Shown: piece by piece, positions 9,998 to 19,767 of the stretch
Position numbering within the stretch: position 1 is the first letter of the stretch
Layout: each line of letters opens with the position of its first letter
NCBI GenBank assembly: GCA_963840725.1
Contig: CAWIZY010000028.1
Coordinates: forward strand, 310,001 to 374,000
Source of the DNA: CAVWDU01 sp963840725
GTDB lineage: Bacteria > Pseudomonadota > Gammaproteobacteria > Pseudomonadales > Halieaceae
DNA length: 64,000 nucleotides
Direction: 5' to 3'
Program-made: the position numbers and the translations under genes
Notes under the pieces: model-generated
The model's database searches: none
What the model was told of the DNA's origin: nothing
The model's input: the letters and a program-made list of their open reading frames with translations, nothing else

Positions 9998-10229
9998 TTC
10001 CAGCTTCCCTATCTGTATATTAGCCGTTCGCGGTATCCGTATTCCATTAAGGTCTGACTACCCGGCGCTACAAAAACTGCGCTCTTCCACCAGTGTAGTT
10101 GATTCATACCGGTTTACCCTAAACAGAGACGTCAATAAAGTAACAGCGATGATATTGCGAGTCCGCTTGTTCCCTGGGCGTTGATGCCAGCCAGCGAACA
10201 GTCCATCAAATTGCTGGGGGCACCGCTCA

Positions 10230-10279
10230 ATAGTGGCAATCGCAGCTCTGAATAGTCACTTCTGAATAGTGGTAATCGC
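10230..10279. repeat. Short direct repeat ATAGTGGYAATCGC
   Basis: Two 14-base copies, at 10230-10243 and 10266-10279, differ at one base (C/T) and are both followed by sequence close to GCTC. They lie in the 525-base non-coding stretch 9998-10522 between the porin and the PEP-CTERM gene. Apart from these copies and the terminator at 10433-10469, I see nothing in that stretch. Confidence 0.4.
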
Positions 10280-10432
10280 GCTCAGCGGAGCGCCGAAACA
10301 TCTGACACGAAGAGAGCCGCGAACATAATGCGTTGTAACAAGGAACGCCAGCGCAGACGGCGCTAGGAAACAGTGAGTGTGAGAGATCGGACGGGGCGCG
10401 TGCATCGCCTCAGCAGAATGCTGTGGCGCTAA

Positions 10433-10469
10433 AAACACAGAGCCCGGCCAAAAACAGAAGTGGCCGGGC
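10433..10469 (-). terminator. Rho-independent terminator of PEP-CTERM gene
   Basis: Perfect 9-base-pair stem (arms 10442-10450 and 10461-10469, GCCCGGCCA / TGGCCGGGC) with a 10-base loop. Read on the minus strand it is followed by TCTGTGTTTTT. It lies about 55 bases after the stop of the PEP-CTERM gene. Confidence 0.65.
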
Positions 10470-10522
10470 CCTGCAGATCATCTCCACACCAGGCTTGAAC
10501 GAGCCCGGCACAGGTTTACACC

Positions 10523-11104
10523 CTATGCGTTACGACGCCCGGAAAGACGCATCCCGAACAGGCCCAGTAGCATCAGGGACAAGACACCCGGTGCCGGCAC
10601 AACGGCGGCATCATCACCAAAGCGGAAATTGCCGAAGCCAAAACCGCCCGCTGTCGACTGGTCAGTCACCTCTACCATCATCAAACCAGCCACACCGGAG
10701 AACTGCACAGGATCGGCAGATGCATGGGTGATGGTTTGCAGGGCGGCGCCACTTGCATCCTGCGCAACCACCTGGATTTGATCACCTGTACTGAACCCCA
10801 CTACATCAAAAATCAGGTCCATGGTTGTTGCGACCAGGCTTAACTTAAAACCACCACAGCCCCCAGGTGCCAGTGGGCAGATGAAATCACCCGCTGGTAC
10901 ACCGGCCTTAAACCAGTTACCGGCCAATGACACCAGTTCTGCCTCCGGAGTGATGATCGTGTCCGTACCCTGATCGCCCTCTGGCAGGCCGGACAGATCG
11001 ATGCGGCCCGCGGAGGCCTGCGTCGAGGCGAGCAAGGCACCTAGCAGCACCGCGAAGGATGCACTCCTAAGCGCACGAGCCGATTTGAAGAGTTTATGAA
11101 TCAT
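10523..11104 (-). CDS. PEP-CTERM sorting domain protein
   Basis: A 193-residue exported protein. The signal peptide ends near QASA (about residue 28). The mature part is a small beta-rich domain with a Cys pair (ICPLAPGGCGG). The C-terminus is a textbook exosortase signal: VPAPG, a hydrophobic helix (VLSLMLLGLFGM) and a basic tail (RLSGRRNA). Such proteins are cut and anchored or released by an exosortase (EpsH family) and usually belong to the cell surface or extracellular matrix. No exosortase gene lies in the window. I chose ATG 11104 because AAGGAAC sits just upstream; an earlier in-frame start would add an implausible leader. Its function beyond surface sorting is unknown. Confidence 0.85.
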   Translation of the reverse strand: MIHKLFKSARALRSASFAVLLGALLASTQASAGRIDLSGLPEGDQGTDTIITPEAELVSLAGNWFKAGVPAGDFICPLAPGGCGGFKLSLVATTMDLIFDVVGFSTGDQIQVVAQDASGAALQTITHASADPVQFSGVAGLMMVEVTDQSTAGGFGFGNFRFGDDAAVVPAPGVLSLMLLGLFGMRLSGRRNA

Positions 11105-11339
11105 AAAGAGTTCCTTAACTGACAGTCCTGATAGTGTTGGTTTTTTTACACCGCAAGCGTCAAGCACACCAACCCCTGTGCAATATCACGCCACGTTGAA
11201 ACACATGCAATAAGCACGCCATATAAATAAGGTTATATTTATCAATCACTTAAAATATATGCGCCTGATGAGTGTAAAATTTTCTGACACGCCGGGGAGA
11301 GCCGCCGACCCGTATCAGAGCTTGATTCCATCCGCGCGA

Positions 11340-11363
11340 TGGTGGTGGTGGTGGTGGTGGTGG
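11340..11363. repeat. (TGG)8 trinucleotide microsatellite
   Basis: Eight perfect TGG units in the non-coding stretch between the subtilase terminator and the PEP-CTERM gene upstream region (11105-11466). Repeat number could vary by replication slippage. It lies about 235 bases upstream of the PEP-CTERM start, too far to be part of a core promoter. Confidence 0.8.
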
Positions 11364-11420
11364 ATGGTGAGACACACCCTGACAGGTGGTATCTCCCATA
11401 GAAGAAAAAAGCACGGGCAT

Positions 11421-11445
11421 AAAAAAAGGGCCCCGAGGGGCCCTT
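11421..11445 (-). terminator. Rho-independent terminator of subtilase gene
   Basis: GC-rich hairpin AAGGGCCCC / GGGGCCCTT (11426-11434 and 11437-11445). Seven A residues on the plus strand begin the element, so a minus-strand transcript ends in TTTTTTT after the stem. It sits 22 bases past the subtilase stop. Confidence 0.85.
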
Positions 11446-11466
11446 GAATTGCATTGGCTAATCCGA

Positions 11467-14423
11467 CTAGCGGTTATCCACCTCAACCAGGGTCGCGTCA
11501 ACAATCGCGCCGTCTTCCTGGTGTGCGATGATGCCGAGATGCCACTGGCCTGCTGTGGCGCCACTCCAGCTGATCTCTACGGTCCCACTGGTACCCGATA
11601 CGGCCGAAGCCGGTGCACTGTCGATGGACAGATTACCGCCCGGAGTCGCCGAGATATCCCAGGTGTACATATCGTAATCCGCGCTGGGGTCGACTGTATG
11701 CCAGCCATGCACGTACACAGACCACACACCGTCAGCGGGGAACGAGATGTCAACCAACTCATCAGTGCCCCCGTTTACGCTGTTTGCCACCAGATTGCCA
11801 TCGGGGTCATAGACAAAGATATCCAGGTCGACATCACTCGAAGCCACCGACTCAGGCGGCAATGCTACCCTGAACAAAGCGCTGCCATCGAGCACGAAAT
11901 CGTGCCGGTTGGAGAAACCATCAGCGGGATCATGTGTTTGATCAGGATCCTGCAACACGTTATCCGAGGTGACCACCGCCGCCTCCAGGCCATGATTGGT
12001 TGCCTGGTAGTCGCCGGTGTACCCAAACGCAAGATCAATGCTCGCAGAGCCGCTCTCGCCTTCACCCACAATCTCGTCAGGCGTTACAGCGAAACGCGCG
12101 CCACTCACCGCAATCGGGCTGTAAGCACTGTAGAACTTGCCTGTGTCAGCCCAGGTGATGGAGCCAAATGACCAGTCCTCGCCTGTAGTGCCCAGGTTTT
12201 CGATTGTGAGCGTGTACTCGGCGCTCTCACCGCCGCGCAAGCGAATCTGCCTGGGGTTGACGGTGACCTTGAAACCAGGAGGCGCCGACACGGTCGGCCT
12301 GAAGCGCAGCCGCTTGGTGCCTTGCACCACACTGGTGAGCGTTCGGGTTACGGTCTGGCTGGCAGCGATGCCGGCCACACCGATAGACGGCAGATTCAAG
12401 TCGCTGGGGTCAGAGGGCACGCCAATTCCGTCAGGAACGCACAGGTACCGGGCGTGAAGATCTCCAGGGCAGCGCCACAGCTGTAGGCCGCATACTCGAA
12501 CAGCCCTGCGTCATAAACCAGCCCCGGCTCATACATATTGGTTTTGGCGTATTGCTGGCTGGGGTTGACGTGTCCGGCGCCCATGTCAAAAGGATCTGCC
12601 TGCCGCACGCCGTCTTCCTTGAGGACGGCCTGCTGATAGGACGTCGTCATTATCGCCGACTTAACCATTGCCGGAGACCAGTCAGGGTGCGCCTGCTTCA
12701 TCCGCGCCATCAGGCCCGCAATATGAGGGCTTGACATGGAAGTACCAGAAATCATCTGGAACAACTCCCCGCGGTTGGCGACGGAATCACCCGCCAGGAT
12801 ATTCACGCCCGGGGCGGTGATGTCCGGCTTGATCAGGTCAGGAGACAAGCGATTAGGGCCGCGAGAAGAGAAACCGGCCATCCAGGGTGCGGGAATCTCC
12901 GTGTACGCACCCGCAGTGATCTGGGCCACTGCGGCGCCACCACTATTGGCGATATAGTCCTTGATAACCAGACCATCCGTGTTGCTGATATGGACGGAAG
13001 GTACCCAATGAGTGTCCGTGACCTCACTCTGTCCGTCGTCCTGATTGTATAAAATCATGCCCGCGCCGCCGGCAATATTCACCGCGCGGCTCTTCTCCAT
13101 GCGCGCAATAGCACCGCGGAAGCACAACACGATTTTACCGGTCACTACAGCGGGATCCAGTTCGTCTGGAATACACAGCTCACTGCCGGCATCGGCGGCA
13201 TCGATCAGTTCCAGTTCCTCAGTGCCCTGGGTGATTGACGCTCCGAAGAACTCCCAGCCATCGCTGGAAACCGCAGAGCCCTGATAGGTGCGATCCTGTG
13301 TACTGGCACCCACACTGGTCAACCAGGGCACAGAAGCCGGTGATCCGGTGGTCGCGGGCAAGGGGCCGCTGTTACCGTTTGAGGTGGCAACGTGCACGCC
13401 GGCATCAGCGGCGAACAGAAACGCGATGTCGTCGGGACCGATCGCGAAGCTGCTGCTACCGACCGAGTAGTTGATCACGTCCACGCCGTCAGCCACGGCC
13501 TGGTCAACCGCCGCCGCCAGGTCGGACCCGAAACCACCCAGGATGCCCAGGCCCTTGTAGGCAATAATGCGCGCCCGTGGCGCCACACCGGTTATCAGAC
13601 CAAAGTCTCCACCCAGTATGTCCGCTGGCACATTGGCGTTACCGCCTGACGTCGATGCGGTGTGGGTACCGTGACCGTCTTCATCCCGGGCGGAATCAAA
13701 TTCCTCAGGGGTGGCACCGATGACTGCACGATACGTCGCCAGCATCTGCCGAGCGCCCAAGAGCTTGTTGTTGCACTCAAAGGGCAGGTCGTCGGGCCGG
13801 TGCGCGGTGTTGCCGAACTCGCAGGGTATATCTGCAATCGGCAATGGCGCGTAGCTGCCGTCGTCAGCAAAAGATGCGTGCTCGGGCCAGATGCCGCCAT
13901 CGATCACACCAATGATCACGCCCTCACCGTCGTAGGAGGCGTCCCAGGGGAAGGCCGGCGCGTCAATACCCAGAAACGTGCCACTGCGGTCGGTCTGCTT
14001 TTGGTAGAGCCTGTCGGGCATGACCTTGGCGACATCCTTGCGCAGCTGCAGGGCTTTGGCCTGCTCCGGCGACATCAGTGCACTAAACCCGTTCAGCGCA
14101 TAGGTATAGCGATGGACGACTTTTGAGGCTGGCACACCAACGGCGTTCATAGCTGCTGTTTGCCCCGACTTGAGCATTGCGGTGAAGTTTTGCACCGAGG
14201 CACTTTTCGTCGCCAGTTTGGCGTTGCCTGTCGGCTTGGTAGCCGCGAAGCCTGCGAGCCCGCCGCTGTAAGCCGCTGCCGGGTCCTGGTTCATAATGAC
14301 GATGTAGGAACCATATTCTGCCGGCTCCACTACAACATCCGAGAGTGCGGCCACTGCCGACTGACTGATGGCTAGGCTTACACCCGCCGCCAGACCGGCC
14401 AGGGTCAGGGTACGTTTTATCAT
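11467..14423 (-). pseudogene. Secreted S8 subtilase, single frameshift
   Basis: A subtilisin-like serine protease of about 985 residues. Domains in order: signal peptide (1-26), I9-type propeptide (about 38-140) and S8 catalytic domain. The catalytic Asp is in VIGVIDGGIWPEH (about 174), the His in DGHGTHTAS (about 251) and the Ser in GTSMSSPH (about 561). A protease-associated insertion lies between His and Ser, as in the plant-cucumisin-like group. A C-terminal beta-sandwich region (DVDLDIFVYDPDG) follows. Near 12425 the frame shifts by one base: the first frame stops at 12396, and the second resumes as GVPSDPSDLNLPS and runs to 11467. All catalytic residues are intact, so this may be a sequencing error. 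The start ATG 14423 follows GGAG. It is an extracellular nutrient-acquiring or processing protease. Confidence 0.85.
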
Positions 14424-14596
14424 AATTGCTTGTCTCCGCTGGGCATGTGTCGTGTCTGTGCCCGTCGAGTATAGTACAAACGTAAGGAATGTCACCGCCA
14501 AAAATCAATTGCTCCCATCACATCTCGCCGATGAGTTCGGTAAGCCGCCGCGCCGCACCGTTAAACAAGCAGGCCCATCGGTTGCAAAGCTCAGCT

Positions 14597-14653
14597 GCGA
14601 TTTTGCCGCCATTTTCGCTGCGCTCCGTAACGCTCCGGCGGCGGTAAAATCGC
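14597..14653. repeat. Imperfect inverted repeat in intergenic region
   Basis: Left arm GCGATTTTGCCGCC (14597-14610) pairs with right arm GGCGGCGGTAAAATCGC (14637-14653), with a three-base bulge and a 26-base loop. It lies in the 490-base non-coding stretch 14424-14916 between the divergent subtilase and fimbrial-like genes. It could be a REP/MITE-like element or an RNA hairpin. No flanking target duplication was evident. The remainder of the stretch presumably holds both promoters. Confidence 0.45.
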
Positions 14654-14916
14654 GCCGCTCCCAAACCAATGCAACAGGGTGTTTCGGTCTGTTTTTATCG
14701 CCTTTTGTGCGCACCACAAAGCGACTGCCGGGTCAACAAATAACTGACCGAAAGTCCAATAAACTCAGGCGGTGTAACCGCTGCCATCGAGGGCTCCAGA
14801 ATAGTCGAAACTTACTGCGAAAATGATCACATAATTGATGGCAGGCGCTTGAGAACACCCTACCCTTTCGTACGATACCGCGGGGACGCAGCAAAACTAT
14901 GAAAGAGGTACAGAAC

Positions 14917-15528
14917 ATGACTTGCAGTAAACTGAACAAGATTTTCACCGGCGCCATAGCGGCTGGCATCATGGCCAGCTCAGGTGCCTGGGCGGCAACC
15001 GGAACCACTCAGGTAGACATCACTTTTCCGCCACTGATTATTCTCTATTACTTTGACAATATCGACATCGCCATGGACGCCAATGATCTGGAGAGCCTGA
15101 TCACCTCCAGCAATCCATCGCTCGGCGCATGCACCCCCGGAGCCGGAACAGCCGCCGAACTGGCTTGTCCGGGCACCGAGTCACCCAAGGCACTGGCAAC
15201 CGCTAGCGGCGTGGCCGCAGGCACGGTCACCTACGACGCCAACATCGCCAATGACGCTACCGTTAGCGCTGCTGTCGGCAGTGACGTCACTATCGTTCTG
15301 GAGAACTCATGGGCCGTCCGTTCTCTGGCCTCCAGTCTGACAGCGTCTGTCGCTCTGAATGGCGGCGACTTCTCCAACGCACTGATCAGCCCGGTCAACC
15401 CCACCCCATCACTCACTCTGACAGATGGGCAAAACATCGGCGACGTGCAATTTGACGTTGATCTGAACAATCTGGCGACGCCACTGGTCGCTTCTGACGC
15501 GCTGATCATCACCGTGGTCTCGCCCTGA
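14917..15528 (+). CDS. Fimbrial/pilin-like secreted protein
   Basis: A 203-residue exported protein, first gene of a four-gene operon with a chaperone and an usher-like protein. The signal peptide ends near AWA (about residue 24). The mature protein is rich in Ala, Ser, Thr and Val, with beta-strand alternation and one Cys pair (GACTPG and LACPG). It ends in a strand, SDALIITVVSP, as pilus subunits end in a donor or acceptor strand. The family cannot be named with certainty; position and composition suggest the major surface subunit. I chose ATG 14917 because GAGG lies upstream; an alternative ATG at 14899 is possible. Confidence 0.65.
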   Translation: MTCSKLNKIFTGAIAAGIMASSGAWAATGTTQVDITFPPLIILYYFDNIDIAMDANDLESLITSSNPSLGACTPGAGTAAELACPGTESPKALATASGVAAGTVTYDANIANDATVSAAVGSDVTIVLENSWAVRSLASSLTASVALNGGDFSNALISPVNPTPSLTLTDGQNIGDVQFDVDLNNLATPLVASDALIITVVSP

Positions 15529-15568
15529 GACTGGCGACCAAGCGCGACGCAGTGGCAGGGGCGTTGAT

Positions 15569-16192
15569 ATGGCTAAATGGAACCAGCAACGCGCCCTCGC
15601 CGCATACTTGATCCTTGTCTGCGCAACACTGGCTGGTCCCGGGCGGGCTCAGCCAGGTTGCGTTAACGATGTACCGCTGATCATTCGCAACGAGAAAGCC
15701 GGCGTCGTTGAGCTCAAAGAAGCCAGTATCAGAAATATCACGGACTCCAACCAGCGCGACCGTGAAGTCAATCTGCGCACCGGCCGGCCCAGCACAGGGA
15801 CACGCAGGGGCCAGCTCGTTGCCGATCTCGATGCGGGCAACGCGGCACCCGACAACGTGCGCCAGGGTTTCCAGCGTCAGTCAAACCAGTTCTGGGAAGC
15901 CAACTACCCCAGAGGGCTGTACGTCTTCGATCAACGCCAGGACCTGGATATAGAGACCACAATGACCATCCAGGGTAACAAGGCCACGGCCCTGGGTGAA
16001 TCCAGCGGTTCCGAAGTGACCCTTAATGCGGTTACTCGCGATATTAGAACCACCTGGTGGGGCGGAACCAACTCATTGCGCAGGCTGCGCGGCAGGGTGC
16101 GCTTCGATTATTCAGACCTCTCAAGCCTCAGCGAGCCCGGCACTCACCGGGCCACAGTGAATATCTGTGTAACCGTGAAGAACTATTTATGA
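15569..16192 (+). CDS. Second fimbrial-like secreted subunit
   Basis: A 207-residue exported protein with a signal peptide ending near GRAQ (about residue 28) and two Cys residues (one just after the signal, one in the last strand). The final strand THRATVNICVTVKNY resembles the C-terminal strand of spore-coat-U-like and other chaperone-usher subunits. The middle is polar and basic. It starts 40 bases after the first subunit, and its stop overlaps the ATG of the chaperone gene (ATGA), so it is translationally coupled to it. Likely a minor, tip or adaptor subunit; inferred from context. Confidence 0.6.
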   Translation: MAKWNQQRALAAYLILVCATLAGPGRAQPGCVNDVPLIIRNEKAGVVELKEASIRNITDSNQRDREVNLRTGRPSTGTRRGQLVADLDAGNAAPDNVRQGFQRQSNQFWEANYPRGLYVFDQRQDLDIETTMTIQGNKATALGESSGSEVTLNAVTRDIRTTWWGGTNSLRRLRGRVRFDYSDLSSLSEPGTHRATVNICVTVKNYL

Positions 16193-17058
16193 ACAGCGTA
16201 GCAAAACTCTGCCTCAGGCAATTCAGCGTTTTTCTGTGCCTCGCCGTCACCCTGCCCTGGTCGCTTTCTACGGTCGCTCAGCCCACAGCCCGGCTCGGCA
16301 TTTCGCCCGACAAGTACCTGGTCGAATTCGGGGCCGGGGGCAGCACGCCCCAGTCGTTGATGATCAAGAACCTGAGCGACGAGCCAGTAACGGTCAAACT
16401 CTCCGTGAGCAATTGGGACCTGGATGATAACAACCAGGTCAGAGTGATCCCTCCCACCGAGAATTCACTCGACCAGTGGATTGTGATCAATCCGCTGCGG
16501 GTCGTTATCCCACCGGATACACCGCAGACAATACGCTGGGCCATATTGCCCAAGCAGGCACCGCAAGCGGGGGAGTACCGCGCGATTATATTCATCGAGG
16601 AAGAGCTGCCCGAGCGCGAGCACAGTGACAACCCCTCCCTGCGCATGTCAATTCGATTCGGCATCCCGGTGTATGCTCAAAGGGGCGAACCCGCAGACCG
16701 GCTGCAGCTGCAGGAGGCCCACAGCACCCCGGATGGCATGCAGGTTGTGCTCAATGCTGACAATCAGGGCAATCGCCACGCCCGGCTGCGCGGTAGTTAT
16801 GGTCTGTGGCCCCGCGACCAGTTCCCGGGCAAGGATCGGGCCCTGAAGATCATGCGCGATGCCAGACAATCCAGAATGACCCAGGCCGGCTATACGGTTG
16901 GCATGCTACCCGAGACTGTGCTCTTGCCCGCCAACCGACGCCAGATCGCCCTGCTCCCTCCCGATACAGCTGAACCGGGAATGGTTGTGCAGCTGGATGC
17001 CACTTTCGGCCCCATGACTATCGAAGATACTATCAGGCTGTCGCAGCCTCAGCGCTGA
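16189..17058 (+). CDS. PapD-like periplasmic pilus chaperone
   Basis: A 289-residue protein. The signal peptide ends around VAQ (about residue 29), followed by an immunoglobulin-like chaperone domain. Typical features are the strand SLMIKNLSDEPVTVKLSVSNW, the segment IVINPLRVVIPPDTPQTIRW (chaperone G1-like edge) and EYRAIIFIEEEL. A second, more divergent domain covers about 150-285. Pilus chaperones bind subunits in the periplasm by donor-strand complementation and hand them to the usher. It is longer than classical PapD (about 220 residues), like the chaperones of alternative (alpha or archaic) systems. The ATG overlaps the preceding stop. Confidence 0.75.
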   Translation: MNSVAKLCLRQFSVFLCLAVTLPWSLSTVAQPTARLGISPDKYLVEFGAGGSTPQSLMIKNLSDEPVTVKLSVSNWDLDDNNQVRVIPPTENSLDQWIVINPLRVVIPPDTPQTIRWAILPKQAPQAGEYRAIIFIEEELPEREHSDNPSLRMSIRFGIPVYAQRGEPADRLQLQEAHSTPDGMQVVLNADNQGNRHARLRGSYGLWPRDQFPGKDRALKIMRDARQSRMTQAGYTVGMLPETVLLPANRRQIALLPPDTAEPGMVVQLDATFGPMTIEDTIRLSQPQR

Positions 17059-17073
17059 AGGCTTGCACCCCCA

Positions 17074-19635
17074 ATGGTACGCTGTCGGCATCGCCTGGAT
17101 ACTGCGCTACTCGCACTAATGCTCGGCCTGCTGAGCGCACAACCCGCGGCCGCAGCACAGCCACTGAGCATCACGGGTGAGCAAATTTTGCTCGCCAGTG
17201 CAGACCAGCCCATCTCCGGTGCCGGCATCCGCTATCAAAGGCAATTACTGGGCCTGTACATTGACGGCGAAGAACACCCGGGGCTATTTGCCTACGTAAA
17301 CGATAACCGCTACCTGGTACCTTTGCAGACAGTTATCGAGGCCATCGGCGCGGAGCTGGACGACAGCGGTGACGTGTTAAAGGTCATCACTCCAGCGGGA
17401 ACCGCCGTTATCGATCAGCAGTGGCTGCGCCGGGTCGATGAGCAACAACTCATTTTTATCTCGGCCCTGAGTGAGGCGCTGATGGTAAAGGCGGAGTTTG
17501 ACCTGACCTCCTATGCCCTGCGCCTGAGGCTCCCCTGGTGGCGCAGTGACAGCTCTGCCGGCAGCCGCACAGCCCAGCGTGAAGCCCAGTTCAGGCCTCC
17601 GTCGGCGAGTCTGCGCAATCTGCGCGCGGACCTGAATTTTTTCCACTCGGATGAGCGCAGTAACGTCTGGTCCGAGTACCTCGCGGCGGGCAACCTGGCC
17701 GGCGGTCTGTGGCAGGCCCGCGCGGCACAAACACCGGACGGACAGCTGCGCCCGTTCGACTATTATTGGCTCAAATCCAGGGAGTCGGGGCAGTACCTGA
17801 TCGGCAACTCCCTGTTTCAACTGCACCCGCTGCTTCCCGTGGTAGAACAAACCGGGGTTCAGGCGCTGTTCAGTAATCGTTCGTTGGTGTCGACAGACCC
17901 CCTGGGTTTGAGCAAAGCCAGCGGCAACCGAATGATTGGCAGCAGCGCCAGGAGCATCACCGGCAGCGGTGAACCAGGCGCGATCGCCGAACTGCGGGTC
18001 AATGGCGGGGTCGTCGATCGTGTGCGGGTGCGGTTGGATGGCCGCTTTGAATTCACCGATGTCGACGTCTCTACCAGCGGTTACTCCCAGGTCAAAGTAC
18101 TGCTGTTGGACGGCATCAGTGGGGTGCTGACCGAAACCCTCGACTACTCCAGGCGCGGCGGTGCCGGTCTGCTCGAAAACGGACAGAGCACCTTGTTCGT
18201 CGGACTCGGCGCGCAGGGCAACCCCCTGGATAGCCGCTCGGACTCGCGGGGCACCAGTGCAGCACTGCAGTGGCGGCATGGTCTCGGTGAGCACCTCACC
18301 GTCGAGCTCGGCAGCCAGCATGATGGTGACGGTACCAGTTCACAGGCGGCCACCTACCTCTCTTTTGGCGCCAACTGGTACGCCGGTCTCAGCTATGCCG
18401 ACGGACCCAACGTGGACAGCGCCGAAATCACCCTGGACGGGGGCAAAGACGATTGGGAAGTGAGCTTGTCGGCGCGGGAATACGATGTCGACCTTCCGGG
18501 ACAGCAAGCCCGCCAGTGGGTGCGCTTCGGCAGTTATCGCCAGCAAATTTCTGACAGACTGACCCTGGGCTTGGCCGGCCGCGATTCGCGCACCCCCTAT
18601 CAGGATGAACGTTATCTGCTGCCAACGGTGAGCTGGACCAATGGCGGCAGTCTGAGTTTCAGCGCCTGGCCCAACTTCGACGGCAAATACAGGCTGGATT
18701 CCCGCTTCTCACCCTCCTACAAAGATAACCTGCGCTATACCTACGAAGACGGCGCTCACTTCGTGGACTACCGCCATCAGACCGGCAAGGGATACGAGTA
18801 CTACGGCAGTTTCCGCGACGCCGATAACTTTGCGGAACGCTACGAATCCGGCGTGATTGTCTACTCGGAGCATCGGGCCTTTGAGCGTCTTCAGGCGGGC
18901 GCAGTGGTGTTGGAGGGCAAACTCGGATTCAATCTGCAAATGGATTCCCGGTTGCTGCCAGGTGTGTACTCTCGCCTGCGGGTGTCAGAGAACGGTTTCG
19001 GAAACGCTGCGGGAGACTACGATCAGGGGCTCACAGTGCAGTGGGACCTGACTTTCGATTTCGCCATGAGTGGAGGCCGCTTTGCAGCCGCCGACACCAG
19101 CTTTGGCAGTGCCAACAGCGCAGCGCTCACTGGCCCGCTGCTCCTGGACGGTGAACCCCTGGCGCGCGCTGATCAGGTGTCCCGCGTGGTACTGGTGGTC
19201 GATGGCGTCAGTCATACGGCTGCGGTACAGGGCGGTCATTACTACGTAGAAGGACTCACTCCCGGCGTGCACCGGGTCTCTCTCGATAGCCGTTACTTAC
19301 CGATCGAAATGCAGCCCCGGGCCGGTCAGGTTTTCTGGGTGCAATTGGAGCGTGCCGCTGCGACCCATGTACCTTTTGCCCTGGAAGTGGCCTACGCTGT
19401 GGCGGGCAAAGTGATGACCCGGGACGGACAATCTGTATCCGCGCGCGACATTGTCATCATCGACGAGAGCGGGGCACATCGCCGTGAGGTAACCAGCGAT
19501 CAATTCGGCATGTACCGAGCCGATAACCTGCCTCCAGGGCGCTATCGCGCCGTGGTAAGAGGCGCGACTGATGTCAGCTTACCCTTCGAAGTCAAAGACG
19601 AGTTCCTCTTCGGTCTGGACCTTGTTCTGCCCTGA
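17074..19635 (+). CDS. Divergent usher-like outer membrane protein
   Basis: An 853-residue outer-membrane protein, last gene of the fimbrial-like operon. After a signal peptide (cleavage near AAAA, about 28) there is a small domain (about 65-130) with NRYLVPLQTVIEAIGAELDD, which resembles the copper-amine-oxidase-N stalk fold. A long beta-barrel follows (about 180-680) with repeated aromatic/Gly strands and a plug-like segment (SITGSGEPGAIAELRVNG). The C-terminus has an immunoglobulin-like part and a carboxypeptidase-regulatory-like domain (GKVMTRDGQSVSARDI ... GRYRAVV). The layout matches ushers functionally, but I do not recognise the classical FimD signature. It probably secretes and assembles the two subunits at the outer membrane. 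Confidence 0.7.
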   Translation: MVRCRHRLDTALLALMLGLLSAQPAAAAQPLSITGEQILLASADQPISGAGIRYQRQLLGLYIDGEEHPGLFAYVNDNRYLVPLQTVIEAIGAELDDSGDVLKVITPAGTAVIDQQWLRRVDEQQLIFISALSEALMVKAEFDLTSYALRLRLPWWRSDSSAGSRTAQREAQFRPPSASLRNLRADLNFFHSDERSNVWSEYLAAGNLAGGLWQARAAQTPDGQLRPFDYYWLKSRESGQYLIGNSLFQLHPLLPVVEQTGVQALFSNRSLVSTDPLGLSKASGNRMIGSSARSITGSGEPGAIAELRVNGGVVDRVRVRLDGRFEFTDVDVSTSGYSQVKVLLLDGISGVLTETLDYSRRGGAGLLENGQSTLFVGLGAQGNPLDSRSDSRGTSAALQWRHGLGEHLTVELGSQHDGDGTSSQAATYLSFGANWYAGLSYADGPNVDSAEITLDGGKDDWEVSLSAREYDVDLPGQQARQWVRFGSYRQQISDRLTLGLAGRDSRTPYQDERYLLPTVSWTNGGSLSFSAWPNFDGKYRLDSRFSPSYKDNLRYTYEDGAHFVDYRHQTGKGYEYYGSFRDADNFAERYESGVIVYSEHRAFERLQAGAVVLEGKLGFNLQMDSRLLPGVYSRLRVSENGFGNAAGDYDQGLTVQWDLTFDFAMSGGRFAAADTSFGSANSAALTGPLLLDGEPLARADQVSRVVLVVDGVSHTAAVQGGHYYVEGLTPGVHRVSLDSRYLPIEMQPRAGQVFWVQLERAAATHVPFALEVAYAVAGKVMTRDGQSVSARDIVIIDESGAHRREVTSDQFGMYRADNLPPGRYRAVVRGATDVSLPFEVKDEFLFGLDLVLP

Positions 19636-19729
19636 CTGCATCGCGGGGCCCAAAGCCCTGGCCTATTTAGTTTTGGCCAAAAAAAAGCGCCGCCGGAAGT
19701 TATCGGGCAGCGCACAAGGGGAATCAACC

Positions 19730-19759
19730 GACGACCTGCCCCAAGCCGGGGCAGTCGTC
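19730..19759. other. Hairpin between convergent genes
   Basis: The arms GACGACCTGCCCC (19730-19742) and GGGGCAGTCGTC (19748-19759) pair with one bulged base. The hairpin lies between the usher-like gene and the convergent small-protein gene. There is no long T-run on either strand, so a terminator role is only possible. Confidence 0.4.
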
Positions 19760-19767
19760 AAAATAGA

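Noticed and set aside
17377..18321. Long open frame antisense to the usher-like gene (314 codons)
   Set aside because: Composition is that of an antisense shadow; no ribosome site or family motif, and the plus strand has a clear protein.
19655..19690. Possible terminator after the usher-like gene (TGGCC...GGCCA)
   Set aside because: Only a five-base stem and followed by A residues, not T, on the coding strand.
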